Below are positions 1 to 12,283 of a stretch of DNA of 64,000 nt, one piece after another; position 1 is the first letter of the stretch; each line of letters begins with the position of its first letter. The translations under genes were made by a program, and so were the position numbers. The notes under the pieces are model-generated. The model did no database searches, was not told where the DNA came from, and saw nothing but the letters and a program-made list of their open reading frames with translations. The stretch comes from Lamellibrachia satsuma. Lineage: Eukaryota > Annelida > Polychaeta > Sabellida > Siboglinidae. Where the stretch lies: contig BSQZ01000006.1 of NCBI GenBank assembly GCA_033239005.1, positions 6,747,501 through 6,811,500 on the forward strand. The letters run 5' to 3'.

Positions 1-56
1 AGTGGTGCTCGAGCTAATTATAAATTAACTTATTGACATAACTTTCAATTAAAAGT

Positions 57-710
57 TTATAAATATGCTGTAAGTAATGACAACTTGAATGTTTTTTTTA
101 ATTGTTTTAAACTTGGTAACCGAGTTATTTTATTTGCTAAGCTGTTCCATGTATTTATACCTTTGACAGTGAGTGACATTGGTCTGAGGGTGGTGTTTGT
201 TTTTTTAACAGAAAACAGTTTGCTTTGTCTGGTACCATACATGTGTATAGCTTCGGTTGGTTTAAAGAATGCTTGAACCCGACCATTTAAAGAGTGATTA
301 TTTGCTTTAGAGAGTATAATCATAGTCTTGTATGTAACTAAATCATGAAGTTTAAGTATTTTTGAGCTGTGGAAAAATACAGATGTATGATCATGGTAAT
401 TAAGGTTATAAATAATCCGTATAGCTTTTTTCTGTAAAAGAAATAGTTTCTTGAGTCTCGAGTGATACGTACTTCCCCATATCTCGCAGCAATATGACAT
501 ATGTGGTTCAACAAGTGATTGATATAATATGTGTAATGCTTGACAATCAAGAACATGCATAGTTTTATACAAAACTGCTATGCTTTTTGATACTTTTGTT
601 TCAACCATTTTTACATGTTCTCTCCATGTTAGGTTTTCATCAATAGTTACTCCAAGGAATTTTGTATGTGTTACCTGCTCAATGTTTGTTCCATTCAAAA
701 CTATTTGCAC
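57..710 (-). pseudogene. LINE ORF2 C-terminal segment
   Basis: A 217-residue open frame starting in the RT thumb (THTKFLGVTIDENLTWREHV) and running through YQSLVEPHMSYCCEIWG and RLKKLFLLQKKAIRII to WNSL near the end. These blocks are typical of the region after the RT catalytic core in LINE proteins. It is out of frame with the upstream RT segment (718-1890), so this copy is broken. Confidence 0.85.
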
Positions 711-717
711 ATCTGTT

Positions 718-1890
718 CTAGGTTGTTTTTTTATTGTTAAACATTATAAAATTTGTTTTATTCACATTGAGCGATAATTTGTTCGCTCTGAACCATAGGC
801 CTAGTTGTTTTAGTTCGTTGTTAACTACATTGGTTACATCATCAATATTACTAGCCGAGTAAAAAATGTTAGTATCATCTGAAAATAGAATAATATGAAG
901 TAGTTTGGAAACATCGCACATGTCATTTATGTACAAGATAAACAGTAATAGGCCAAGGATTGATCCTTGCGGGACTCCACACTTGATTTCCTTGAATTCT
1001 GAGTTACTATTATTGTAGCATACATATTGTCTATGGTTGGACAAATAACTTTTTATCCATTCCAGAGATAAACCCCTTACTCCATAGCATTGCAATTTAC
1101 TTAGCAATATGTTGTGGTCAACGGTGTCGAAAGCTTTTTTTAGATCGATAAAGACACCAATCGTAGTTTGGGATTGATCCATTGCAGAAGTAACCTTTTC
1201 GACAAATTCAGTTAGAGCTAGTGAGGTCGAATGATTACTTCTGAAGCCATACTGCTTGTCTGACAGTATGTGTTGTGCTTCAATGAAGGATGTTAACCTT
1301 TTGTTAAATATTTTTTCAAGTATTTTTGAAAATTGGGATAAAAGAGATATAGGTCTATAATTAGAAAATTTAAAACGATCACCTGACTTAAATACAGGAA
1401 TGATTTTTGGCAATTTCATATCATTTGGAAATGATCCGCAGATCAATGATCTGTTAAAAATGTGGGTTAATGGTTTTACAATTTGCTTTATTATATGCTT
1501 AACTGTTTTCATGCTGATCTCATCGTGTCCGTATGAAGTTTTACTTTTGCACCCAGACACAATGTCAAGTACTTCTTGCTCAGTAACTGGGTGTATATAC
1601 ATTGACTGTGATACATTACTTTTTACGAAGTCAGTGGGCTTTGTTCCAGGGCAGGGTTCTATAAGGCTTGATAAATTTGTACCTATGTCAACAAAGAATT
1701 TGTTGAAATGGTTAGCTATTTCTTTACTTTCTAATACTACTCGATTTTCACCAACACGAAATTCGTTGGAATATTTTGTTTCAGATTTTCTTTTACCTAT
1801 TATGTTGTTAAGAATTTTCCAAGTCTCTCTTGTATTAGTTTTACAATCTTCGAGTTTTTTCCTGTAATAGTTCTTCTTTTCTAGACGTAA
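718..1890 (-). pseudogene. LINE reverse transcriptase domain
   Basis: The frame has an ATG at 1602 but stays open upstream to about 1890 (FNKFFVDIG, PTDFVKSNVS), so 1602 is not a real start. Seen in order: DIVSGCKSKTSYGHDEIS, PKIIPVFKSGDR..NYRPISLL, IDLKKAFDTVDH, CGVPQGSILG and the catalytic box LFSDDTNIF. The usual FADD is FSDD, a change at the variable position next to the two catalytic Asp residues. The frame ends at 718 with a stop produced by a frameshift; the C-terminal part continues in another frame at 57-710. Confidence 0.88.
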
Positions 1891-1898
1891 GAGTTTTG

Positions 1899-3000
1899 TT
1901 AACTTTTTTTGTACTTTTTGTAGCGACTTTCTGTTAATTCTGACCTATCTTTTAGAAACGCTAAGTACAGGTTATTTTTCTTTATGCAGGCATTTTTTGG
2001 CCCTCTTGTTAACCAAGGTTTATCATTCCGTTTTGTTTTTCCTGTATACGTGGTTATTTTGACAGGACAGGCATCGTTGTAAGTATTACTTAGTACTTGC
2101 ATAAAGCGCGAGAATGCTAAATTAGGGTTTGACTCGTTCATTACAATTTCCCAGTTTACATCATTTAGGTCGTGCTCAAGTCTGTTTAACGAATCTTCAT
2201 CAAATTTTCTTTTATATTTAACTGTTGGATCTTCATGATTAACCACATTAGTGTTGTTGTCACACAGAACGAAAATTGGCATATGGTCTGTAGCATCGCT
2301 TAAAACAATGCCGCACACTTTGTTTCTACACAGCTCAGAACAGAAAATGTTATCTATTGTAGTAGCACTCGTGCCTGTTATTCGTGTTGGCCTGGTGATT
2401 AAGGGATATAACCCAGAGCTAAACATTTGATCAAGGAAATATTTAATTTCAGCTCACTCTTCGCAGTGCAATAGATCTATATTGTAATCACCACATATGT
2501 ATACAATTTTACTGGTGAGATTTCCCAGTATGAATGAGAGATTGTCATTAAATTTGCTGAGGCTGGTATTCGGCGCTTTATACATACAACCGACATTGAT
2601 CGTGTTTACTAATCTGTAACTCGATAAAGATGCTTTCTAAACAGTCATCAACCACATAAGAAATGTTCCTTAGACAAATATCAGAAGACTGACAATTGTT
2701 AAGCAGAGATTCACACACATATATGACAACACCACTACCTGGCATGTTTTTTTCTGGAATTACAGCACAGTTTGTAACCTGAACATGCGACTTCATTGCA
2801 GGTTACTTCATTTCCATCCCAACTGTTTTCATTAAGCCAAGTTTCTGATATTGCAATGATATGAAATTTATACTCCATACTTCGGATAGTATCCTTTATC
2901 TTAGACAAATTTGCTTTTAGACTCCGGGCATTAAAGTGTATAACACTCAGTTTGTTTGGCCGGTTGTTGCTAGCACTGCTAAAATAAATCGTGATACAAC
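1899..3000 (-). pseudogene. LINE endonuclease (APE-type) relics
   Basis: Two separate frames. At 2578-2796 the peptide has NMPGSGVVIYVCES, the 'GGGV.iYv' strand of APE endonucleases. At 1899-2426 it has LITRPTRIT, TTIDNIFC and SDATDHMPIF, where TDHMP stands for the conserved 'SDH.' catalytic block. Between them, about 2440-2580, a third frame reads as MYKAPNTSLSKF and CGDYNIDLL, followed by a stop. Upstream on the minus strand, ISETWLNENSWDG (about 2820-2860) is the ETW motif. Confidence 0.75.
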
Positions 3001-3239
3001 AAACTTTCAGTATCTATTTCGTGTTCATAACAGTGTTCGTTGTAATCAAACGGTTTATCATATGTAAGTGTTAACCCGTCGTTTTGTTGGTTACCTGATG
3101 CCATAGTTAAATGAAGATTTTGCAAGATATTGTACATGTACTTAGTTATCTAATCACGGTTTGCTACATCGTGCCGCTCCCTTACCACCAGTTTGTCAAA
3201 TGTCAAATACGCGATTTTCCCTCTTCCCGGGCCTTCATC

Positions 3240-4055
3240 ATTTTGGGCAACAGTTAAATCATTTGATTTAAATCATTGATTTAAATCATGATTAAAATCA
3301 CTCCAAAAAAATCATTGATTTATGATTTTTTTTACTTCCGGTTTTTTGATCGCTGATTTATATGGATTTAACACAAATAATTGTTTACAAGCATTGAGAT
3401 CAACAAAGTTTTGTATGTTTTTAAATACAAAACACAAAGTGCGCACACTTGTGTAGCTGTATTGTCACCAGATAGCCTGATAGTCAAATATTTTATGACA
3501 TTGTGTATGTTTGAGCTATTCCCTTTCTGAATGCAGTGAAGCCACACAAACTTGTCTTCCAGAGGAAGTATCTTTTCAAGTCAGAAGCCCTGAGTTAAAG
3601 TCCACTTATAGCTTGTGCTAGTTGTTACCAATTCAATTATGTTGACTCAGTTGTTTAATACTGTACAAGTTTGTATTCTGGTTAGAGACCCTTAGAGTAC
3701 ACAGAGCCATGGACAGGTGCTAATCCACCCTATAGGCAAACAATAATTAGCACTGCTACAGCCAGGGACACACAGCATGCTTTCCTTTCCAAGACAGATT
3801 ATGCAACTACAGGAGGTGAGGCCTTGTGGACATTGTCTAATGTCTTTATATAAGCAAAAATCATGTACCCTCTGTTAGGACAAGAACCCAAATCGATGTG
3901 AATAGAACATGTTTGAAAGAGTTTACAAATTTAAACATCTATATAAATATCTATATACCAGATTTTAAAAAAAAATTTAAAAAAAATCCGATTAAAATAA
4001 AAAAAATCCGATTTTTTTAAATAAAAATCATTATTTTTTTCAACCCTGGGTACAA
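3240..4055. repeat. AT-rich DNA-transposon-like repeat (possibly hAT-like)
   Basis: The block starts with repeated gatttaaatcat-type palindromes (3254-3345) and ends with an A/T-rich run (3963-4040) and ttttttcaaccctg. Read from the other side the right end begins CAGGGTTGAAAAA, a start typical of hAT terminal repeats. The left end begins near cagttaaatcat and does not match the right end well, and I could not find a clean 8-bp target duplication. Nothing coding was recognised in 3360-3960. Confidence 0.4.
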
Positions 4056-5288
4056 CTGGCAAATATTAACAACATTTGATGTACAGCTAAAATAATGTGT
4101 TTCTATCAGTATATACTGTTTAGTGATCTTTATAAAGAACAATTTCCCACCGATGAAGAATTATTTTTGTGTACCATATGGCATATTGTAAAGTCATTGC
4201 CTCATTATGCGGTTAATATAGATATAAATGTTGCTATTCGAAAAATCCAGGATGTTTATGTAGACATGTAGCTTAGCCTTGGGGGCAGAAGTTCAGTTGT
4301 GAGTAATGGGTATTTCGTCTGAACACAAGCTAAGGGCGTAGGTCGAAAGAGGACGATGTCGGATAGCCACCCACACCGAACACATATAATACTTATGCGA
4401 AAATGCAAATTTGTTTCTTCAGGGAGGTTGTGTGGTGTCGGTTGGCCTGTTCACGCATGCGTGAGATGGTCTTGGATGATTTTGGTAGAATCAGGAGATG
4501 TTCACGCATGCGTACGTTGGTATTGGAAACCTTTGGGAAAGCCATTGACTTGCTTTAAAAGGTTACAAATTTGTGCACTCAGGGAGCACGGCAAACTATT
4601 TCACCGAGACACGACGTGTACACTCCAGCTACGAAAATGCTCCCAATATTCAGACTAAAATTTCTGCATAGACAAGCAAAGCCGGCTTGCACTAGAGTTA
4701 TGTTTGGTTTCTAAATTATGAACTCTTCAACAAAAGATGTTACTGATGGCACGGCGTACTGTTGTGTTACCTATGGCACGGTGTACTGATGTGCCAGGTT
4801 GGCGATTTATGTGATTGTGAAATGTACGTGAAGCGACTTGCTGTCGAATAAACCTCTAATCGAGACGTTACCTGGACAACTGGTGTTAGAACTGATTTCG
4901 TTCTAGATGTGAATCAATCTGGCCAGCTAATTTCGAACTTTGCGAGAATCGACTTTCGCGCACATGCCCAACAACGACTAAACAAGGGTCGATCCTTACA
5001 ATATGAATGATATGTTTTTGGACAGCTGAGAAATTTGGCCAATATGATGCTATTTTTTTTCCGACTGACTGACCCGTTTTTTTTGTGGTAAATCTAAACC
5101 AATTAACTAATAACAATAAAAGGCCTAACTTGGTAGATACAAGTCCTATGGAACATTGGCATAGCCAGTTGGCTCACACTTTGTCAAACCCTGCTATACT
5201 TAGCTCTAAAACAAAGAGTTTCTGCAATAAACCAACTAGCTTTCAGTGAAATAATCTATCATCTGATCAGTTGAATAATTTCTTTCAG
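4056..5288 (+). other. Intron left of exon 1, no gene seen
   Basis: No recognisable coding region. Short features: the string gttcacgcatgcgt occurs twice (about 4449 and 4500) within similar flanks. The stretch 5060-5130 (ccgactgactgac... ending aaaaggcctaac) resembles 11345-11420, so both may belong to a dispersed repeat. Confidence 0.5.
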
Positions 5289-5422
5289 CAAACGTGCCGG
5301 CTGGATTCCTAGCTTGAAAAAGGTGCCAAAGACTATTAGGAAAGACTATGAGTGGATTGATGGGTTTTCTGTGACTGAGATGGAAATCTTACACGGAGCC
5401 TACCGTGTACACAATCCAAATG
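5289..5422 (+). CDS. Exon 1 in window: DUF4062 domain, middle part
   Basis: The acceptor is tttctttcag before 5289 and the donor is atg|gtaata after 5422. One base completes an upstream codon, then 44 codons, then one base (exit phase 1). The peptide contains RAGWIPSLKK, YEWIDGFSVTEMEILHGAYR and ends HNPN. In DUF4062 proteins this matches the conserved 'RYGWIP...YPW...G.SVTEMEILHG' block, so the RYG tyrosine is alanine here. The frame stays open past the donor to 5499. I prefer the donor because exon 2 then supplies the expected ALF.LRD..F strand of the family. Earlier DUF4062 residues must come from exons left of the window, since none was found in 1-5288. Confidence 0.85.
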
Positions 5423-5739
5423 GTAATACAGGCTTTTATTTCCTGTTCCTGGAAAATCCACTTTTTTCACATACCATGTGTGCTGAAATATTTTGTTAAA
5501 ACATTAAATGAATCACTTTGTTTTCTTAATTAATAGCTTGTATAGTAGATTTAGAAGTGAATGTTAAAATTGAATGTTTTTGATTATATTTCATGTATGA
5601 CACCTTATCTAATGATGTCCTGACAGTTCTTATCTAATGATGTCCTGACAGTTCTTCATTGTTTTATCCAATAATAATAAACAAACAAAACAGTAGGCTT
5701 TCATTCATGCTGGACAGAGTCCAATCAGTTGTGAATTCT

Positions 5740-7300
5740 ATTTAGATTTGACAGTTCCACATGAAATCAACCAAAAAAGGCCTAAATATTCTTGACCCCT
5801 CCTATTTTAATTAAATTTGGCACACATGTTGGACCTTTTGCGAAATTTACGTATGCAAATTTCAGGTTTGTGAGTTAAATAGTTATTGCATATTAATTAA
5901 GATATGGCAGTAATTTGTGATGCCTCTTAAAGGTCCATCCTCAATTAAATTTTTTAGGTCGTCTTTTTCAAATTCATATTGCGAAAAATCAAGCCTATTT
6001 AGTATCCACTAAAATATGCTAGCTAATTTGTGCAACTTTTGTATGTAGTTTTTTGTGTGAAATCACCTGACAAACTATTTGGACAAACATCAATTGAAGT
6101 TAAAATGGAAATGCTGAAAACTCACGAATTTCATGGTTGATGAAATCTTGTAACTTTGTTGTGTGAGGATGAAAGTCACGTCCATGATCGGCCTTGACCC
6201 CGCAAAGTGTTTACTGTTTTGGATATCCACCATTTTGAACCTTACTAGATTTAACGACCAAAGTCAATTCTTTCAACGAATTGAAAAAAAATATGCATGT
6301 TTTTTTTAAAATTGACTGCAGATATTACTTAAAAACTATTCACACACTACATATTTGGACATCAAAGAACTGGATTCGTGATAAGCTAAATCAGTTGAGG
6401 GTGGAGTTTTAACACGTATGTAGACATAACTTTGGCCCTAGTGAAGGTAGATATTGGTCCTAAAATAAAGCTAAGACATTAATTGTCTTATCCAAAGTAT
6501 ATGCATCACATGGCAGTATAAATTATTTTTTTTGCGATGGTCCTTGACCTTTGACCTGATATGATCTATTTTTGTCATTAGTGATATTTTATAAACAAGT
6601 TTCATACAACGAAATTTGGCAATTTTCACACAATGTTGTGATACAATTAAAACCGTATGTATGCATACATCTATCTTTGGCACTAATGGAGCTAAAGTGA
6701 TTATGTTGGTCTTAAAATAAAGCTAACACATTTTCCTGTCTACAGATGTGCATCACACAACAACACAAGTTGATAATATTTTGTTGCGAAGGTCACTTAC
6801 CTTGACTTTTTCATCTGTAGCCCGGTCATTGTATCAACAAGTGTCTTAAACAAATTTGAATGGTCCCATGGTAAGTTCTTGAGATACAACAATTTAAAAT
6901 TAAATTACTGTATCTCAAGAACTTATTTTTGGACCATTACAATGTTTTGGCTTCAAACTTGAAATCGATGCAATGACCACGGTTGCTAAAGAATTTTTAT
7001 GAAAATTGGAGTTTACTCATTTTGGGTATATCAGGGTCAAAGGTCAATTACCTTCACAACAAAATTTATTCAACTGCGATGTGATACATCTGATGACAGG
7101 ACAATGTCTTAAGCTTTATCTTAAGACCAACTTCAGCTCTTTATCACTATTAGGGCCAAAGTTATAGGAGTGACTATCGGGCATAGTTTTACTTCTGCAA
7201 TACTGTATGACTATTGCAATATTATTAGGGCCAAAGTTATAGGGATGACTATCGGGTATAATTTTACTACTGCAACAACTGTATGACTATTGCAATACTA
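5740..7300 (+). repeat. Dispersed repeat family with internal inverted segments
   Basis: Parts of this block recur at 36020-36480 and 47230-47700 (same orientation) and at about 44440-44740 (inverted). Shared landmarks are gaaatcaaccaa followed by aaggcc, cttgacccc, ggcacacatgttg, and the ataactttgg..aaataaagctaagacatt segment. Inside the block the aaagctaa segment occurs near 6470 and 6720 and inverted near 7110. A short tandem duplication of gggccaaagttatagg units lies at 7153-7290. A 26-bp direct duplication (cttatctaatgatgtcctga core) lies just before it at about 5607-5658. No protein is evident. Confidence 0.6.
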
Positions 7301-7507
7301 TCACAGAACAGCGAATAGCCAGGAAAACAGTCCCAAACCGTAATTGATTAGGTTTGGTTGATAAAAAATTTAATTATCCAATATAGTTGAAAAACTTGTT
7401 TATTTCTATTATTACAAATGTGCATGCATGCATGCATGAGCACTGAAATGAATAATTACACAACTCTGCATCTGCCAATGATTGTTTTCTTGCATTATCC
7501 CTTGCAG

Positions 7508-7641
7508 CACTGTTCATGTTGCGAGACGACTCATTTCTGAATGGACTACCTGATGAGTTCACAAAGGACTTCGTTGAAACCGAGGGACTCGCACCACTCA
7601 AGCTACAGGTTCTCAAAGACCGCATTCGACAGCGCTTCCCT
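7508..7641 (+). CDS. Exon 2: end of DUF4062 domain
   Basis: The acceptor is atcccttgcag before 7508 and the donor is cct|gtgagt after 7641. The split codon (g|ca) encodes alanine, giving N-P-N-A-L-F-M-L-R-D-D-S-F-L across the junction. This is the 'ALFYLRDPSFL' type block that ends DUF4062. It continues LPDEFTKDF and a basic helix LKLQVLKDRIRQRFP. Forty-four full codons follow the split one, with exit phase 0. A minus-strand reading frame over the same bases (7374-7625) is a shadow. Confidence 0.88.
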
Positions 7642-8148
7642 GTGAGTCTTTCACTCTATTCCTAGTTGTATAGGCCTAATTCTGTTTGCCTCTCAGAGAA
7701 CTAGTTATTCCAGTTGTCCTAGATGAATGGGAATTACATTACATGTGTGTTCTTTATATTCATGTGATCACAGGATGCATGACAATGGCATTAAATACAA
7801 GGGGTACATCAGCCCCTCCAGTGTATATTGGCTCCTCTCAATGTGTGTGTCTTCAGAGGGGTGGAAATAAGTTTCACTGATAATACAATAGTTTATTATT
7901 ATTAACATCATCATAAATTGGCTGGTTGTCAAGCTGTGAAGAACTGAAATAAGATCACTTTAGAAGTAAGGATGTTTTGATGTCGATGCAGTGTGTTATT
8001 TAGATATGACATTGGTTTTATGGATGTATACAGTCAAGTGTTACTCCCACATATTTGTGGTCGGCTCAACTGTTTTATAATAATAACTGGCTGAGGTGCT
8101 CGGTGTTGCACGGAAAAAAGGCAGCCCCTGCAAGATGTTGACTCCTGT

Positions 8149-8599
8149 TGACTCCTTGCACCACCCAGTCAAGGTTTGACTCCTTGCACCACCCAGTCAA
8201 GGTTTGACTCCTTGCACCACCCAGTCAAGGTTTGACTCCTTGCACCACCCAGTCAAGGTTTGACTCCTTGCACCACCCAGTCAAGGTTTGACTCCTTGCA
8301 CCACCCAGTCAAGGTTTGACTCCTTGCACCACCCAGTCAAGGTTTGACTCCTTGCACCACCCAGTCAAGGTTTGACTCCTTGCACCACCCAGTCAAGGTT
8401 TGGCTCCTTGCACCACCCAGTCAAGGTTTGACTCCTTGCACCACCCAGTCAAGGTTTGACTCCTTGCACCACCCTGTCAAGGTTTGACTCCTTGCACCAC
8501 CCAGTCAAGGTTTGACTCCTTGCACCACCCAGTCAAGGTTTGACTCCTTGCACCACCCAGTCAAGGTTTGACTCCTTGCACCACCCAGTCAAGGTTTGG
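8149..8599 (+). repeat. 28-bp minisatellite, about 16 copies
   Basis: Perfectly periodic units with core tgactccttgcaccaccc followed by agtcaaggtt. Only a few point variants are seen (for example tggctcc once and ccctgtcaa once), indicating recent homogenisation. It lies in intron 2. Confidence 0.97.
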
Positions 8600-9055
8600 T
8601 AGAACAATGGCAATGACAACTTCAGGCCCCAAACATCAAAATCAACTTGAAATCTTTAAAATGAATCTTGAAATGTTTTTATGTACAAACTATCCCAATG
8701 AGCCCCTGGGCATGCCTACACAATTTCAGCCAAATGAGAAACTAGCAGAGATATGAAGGAACAGTCAGACATAGTCACAAACTACTTTGTAGCATACGTA
8801 ATGTAATAATAAGTTCTTATATACGCCAGTCTCCAGCTTCAGTAGCCAATCACTGCGCTCACAAGCTATCATCATCATGTAAATTTAAAAAGTCATCACT
8901 TAAAAACATAAAAGTCCTCCATAACAACAGTTAGTTTGCATCATTTTATACATTGGTGGTTCTAGATTTCTCTTTAAATAGTGAAGAAGCACCACGGAGG
9001 GAAAGTGTCAGTTGGTTCCTAAGAGCAGGGCTGGTTGTTCCTCATCCTGCTAATG
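8600..9055 (+). other. Intron 2 spacer, nothing recognised
   Basis: No coding signal or repeat recognised between the 28-bp and 43-bp arrays. Confidence 0.5.
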
Positions 9056-9056
9056 G

Positions 9057-9687
9057 ACTTGGACACTGGTGGGACAGCTAGCTGCAGGTGGTCATTAAGA
9101 CTTGACACTGGTGGGACAGCTAGCTGCAGGTGGTCATTAAGACTTGGACACTGGTGGGACAGCTAGCTGCAGGTGGTCATTAAGACTTGGACACTGGCGG
9201 GACAGCTAGCTGCAGGTGGTCATTAAGACTTGACACTGGTGGGACAGCTAACTGCAGGTGGTCATTAAGACTTGGACACTGGTGGGACAGCTAGCCACAG
9301 GTGGTCATTAAGACTTGGACACTGGTGGGACAGCTAGCTGCAGGTGGTCATTAAGACTTGGACACTGGTGGGACAGCTAGCTGCAGGTGGTCATTAAGAC
9401 TTGGACACTGGTGGGACAGCTAGCCGCAGGTGGTCATTAAGACTTGGACACTGGTGGGACAGCTAGCCGCAGGTGGTCATTAAGACTTGGACACTGGTGG
9501 GACAGCTAGCTGCAGGTGGTCATTAAGACTTGGACACTGGTGGGACAGCTAGCCGCAGGTGGTCATTAAGACTTGGACACTGGTGGGACAGCTAGCCGCA
9601 GGTGGTCATTAAGACTTGGACACTGGTGGGACAGCTAGCTGCAGGTGGTCATTAAGACTTGGACACTGGTGGGACAGCTAGCTGCAG
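9057..9687 (+). repeat. 43-bp minisatellite, about 15 copies
   Basis: The unit core is gacactggtgggacagctag followed by c(t/c)gcaggtggtcattaag; some units are 42 bp after loss of one g. The last copy changes caggtggt into caggtaagac, a consensus 5' splice site sequence, about 180 bases before exon 3. It is in intron 2. Confidence 0.97.
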
Positions 9688-9869
9688 GTAAGACTTTTAA
9701 GTTCGTTGATTTAGCATCTCAAAAAGGTAGCCAGGTGCTAAATCATACGTAGACTGATAGATATAGACCAATACGTTGAATCTGATGTGTTGCCTGACAT
9801 GCAGCCAATGCAAGTCCACCAGTACTGGAGTGGTGTGTGCAGAGATCCGTGTTTTCTGTTTGTCTTCAG

Positions 9870-9968
9870 TCCGAGCAAGTCATGCCATATCACATGGAGT
9901 ACGACTGTATTGATCCAGTCAGTAAGAAACCAAAGTTCATTGACACCGACTACACATTCTTTCAGACG
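9870..9968 (+). CDS. Exon 3: linker between DUF4062 and NTPase
   Basis: The acceptor is tttgtcttcag before 9870 and the donor is acg|gtaagt after 9968. It holds 33 codons, phase 0 to 0, with no sequence repeats. The peptide (SEQVMPYHMEYDCID, ending FIDTDYTFFQT) corresponds in position to the short 'Y.......f.dldeFg..v' linker of the family. It is the least conserved exon, so support rests mainly on phase, splice signals and position. A 42-bp minisatellite begins about 26 bases past the donor. Confidence 0.8.
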
Positions 9969-9994
9969 GTAAGTGTATATATTGTACGACACGG

Positions 9995-10394
9995 TAGCAC
10001 AGTGAGGAGAACATATGAGACTCTCCCGTTTCACAGTGACACTGTGAGGAGAACATATCAGACTCTCCCGTTTCACAGTGGCACTGTGAGGAGAACATAT
10101 GAGACTCTCCCGTTTTACAGTGACACTGTGAGGAGAACATATCAGACTCTCCCGTTTCACAGTAGCACTGTGAGGAGAACATATCAGACTCTCCTGTTTC
10201 GCAGTAGCACTGTGAGGAGAACATATCAGACTCTCCCGTTTCACAGTAGCACTGTGAGGAAAACATCAGACTCTCCCATTTCACAGTAGCACAGCGAGGA
10301 GAACATATCAGACTCTCCCGTTTCACAGTAGCACTGTGAGGAGAACATATCAGACTCTCCCATTTCACAGTAGCACAGTGAGGAGAATATATCA
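9995..10394 (+). repeat. 42-bp minisatellite, about 9.5 copies, next to exon 3 donor
   Basis: The unit core is cactgtgaggagaacatatc followed by agactctcccgtttcacagt(a/g). It starts about 26 bases after the exon 3 donor. Because 42 is divisible by three and stops are rare, it creates long spurious frames on both strands. Confidence 0.97.
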
Positions 10395-11535
10395 GGCATA
10401 TTACTGGGTATATTGACTTGGTCAGTTTCAGTATACATAAACCTTTATAATTAAATTATGCAACACAATTGGTAACTGTTGGATGTCCACAAGTGTACAT
10501 ATTTGTGTTGCTACCTGTAGTCAGCAGATCAGTGTGTCTGATGCTGCATGTAATGTCACCTTTGGTTGATATTTTAGCTCTAGAAAGTTGGTCCTTATTC
10601 ATCGCTAAAATAACACCAAACTGTATATAAACAAACTAGAAATGTAACATTATATAAAATGGCATAATCAGTTATGTACAGTGGCTTAAGTAATATATGC
10701 AGAGTTGGTTCAATAAATGTTTGTACTTTTGTTGAAATCATCAAAACACTTCACTTTGATCGTTGCATCCGGTAATTTGTGAAAGTGTGAATAGTCTTAT
10801 GTTAATATGATGTGTTTATCCACAAAACGCATTACTTTATTTAATTTGTGCACTTTGAGATAAATTATGTTTTCTATTACACTTTGCTAAGCTATATATT
10901 AAAATTACACAAAAAGTAAAATCCCATGATTAATCAGATTGTATGTAATATAGGCATTCATGTTGTTAAATCTGCCATTTAACTGGAAATAGCTCTCCTG
11001 GCACTATTTCACTGTTCATTCACTAAGTGTCGCTACTCAACTGAGAAGCAAATTATGAAGAAAATTACTGATACTGCGTTATGAAATACGCTTGTGTTAG
11101 TTTAGTCAACAACTTGATTTTATTTACATTTACGTCAGATTTTTTTTTAATATAGAACAACTTGCCTAACTCCAACCTAGAAGCAACTTCAAAGTGCTGT
11201 AAATTTGAGTTTGAGGGTTGCAGCGAAACTTAAAAAAACTCTTAATATCACCCAAAACGGCACCACAGCGAACATGTGTTTTCATGACAATAATTTATTT
11301 TAAATAAAGTGGGTCCTACATATTTGGAATACTATTTTATTTTTATTTACTTTCGACCGACCGATCTATTTTGTATTAAAGTAAATCCATAAACCAACTA
11401 ATACAAAAAAAAGGCCTAACTGTAACATTTATTACAAATTGGCTAATTAAGAAATAATAATATAACTTCAGTGCAAACCAAATTACTAATGTTAATAACT
11501 CGTGTTGGTGTCAAACACAGCTTTATTTGAGCAGG
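10395..11535 (+). other. Intron 3 left part, no gene seen
   Basis: AT-rich sequence without recognisable coding or arrays. The stretch 11345-11420 resembles 5060-5130. Confidence 0.5.
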
Positions 11536-12077
11536 TAACCATTCAGAACACTATCGTCATCAGCTGTCCATCGTGGTTGACGAAGACAAGTGGATTGCTG
11601 TGGGGTGTTTGTCGGGTGTGTGAGGCTAGACCAGCATTGGAGCGGAAGGCACGCTTGCAGTGCTGGCAGGTCCAAAGATAAGTGGCGTCTGTGCTGGAAG
11701 GGTTAGTATGACGAGCATTTCTTCTGTGTTAGTAATTGATCTCCCTTTGGGCGTCCACTAGCCTTGAGACACCATAGGCCTCGCTCGCCAGGCTGGTCTG
11801 TTCAAGGCTTCACGTTCTTAGGTGTTAGTATTGATCTCAATAGCTTTGAAATGCTACGTGAGGATGTCTTTGTATCGGAGGCGTTGTCCTCCCACTAATC
11901 TTTCATCACCCATCTGGATCACATGTCCAGCCCAGAGGAATTGAGCAGTTGCTAACAAGGCTTCAACATTGGGCATGTTCACTCTTACCTTTGGTGTTAT
12001 GGATGCTTTCTTGCCAGTTGATGTTAAGGATCTGACGTAGATGTCTGGTTTGTATGCCTGTTAATCTGCAGATCTGC

Positions 12078-12283
12078 TTTCTGTACAGCATGTAGGTTTC
12101 CAAAGACTACAGTGCTGTAAAACCAACTGCTCTGTGCAGGTTGTATTTAGTACTGTTCTCTGTGCCATGTTAAGACCTGCTTTCTGTACAGCATGCAGGT
12201 TTCCAAAGAGTACAGTGCTGTAAAACCAACTGCTCTGTGTAGGTTGTATTTAGTACTGTTCTCTGTGCCATGTTACGACCAGA
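12078..12283 (+). repeat. 103-bp tandem duplication inside LINE
   Basis: The stretch from tttctgtacagcatg to ctgtgccatgtta is present twice, starting at 12078 and 12181, with a few differences. It lies within the LINE RT C-terminal region and would shift its frame (103 is not divisible by three). Confidence 0.85.

Larger units (their letters stand above)
1..3160 (-). mobile_element. APE-type non-LTR retrotransposon (LINE), degenerate
   Basis: Read on the minus strand from about 3160 down to 57. The first part is the start of an endonuclease domain (around 2578-3000). Then comes a GDYNIDLL-type motif (about 2450-2500) and the endonuclease end with ITRPTRIT and SATTIDNIF (1899-2426). The reverse transcriptase is at 718 to about 1890 and the C-terminal ORF2 segment at 57-710. 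The block is broken by a stop near 2458 and a frameshift near 715, so it is not autonomous. It lies in the intron left of exon 1. The 3' terminus is close to or beyond the window edge. Clade is Jockey/CR1/I group in the broad sense; I cannot place it more exactly. Confidence 0.85.

Noticed and set aside
1400..1867. 155-residue + strand frame
   Set aside because: Shadow of the LINE RT on the minus strand.
5423..5499. Extension of exon 1 through GNTGFYFLFLENP to the stop
   Set aside because: A good donor at 5423 joins to exon 2 in phase and gives the expected family motif; extension would truncate the protein.
8149..9687. CRISPR-like regular arrays
   Set aside because: Units are directly adjacent with no unique spacers; these are eukaryotic minisatellites.
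9738..10438. Repetitive frames such as RRTYQTLPFHS and CETGESDMFSSQ
   Set aside because: Products of the 42-bp minisatellite; the true exon is 9870-9968 with a clear donor.
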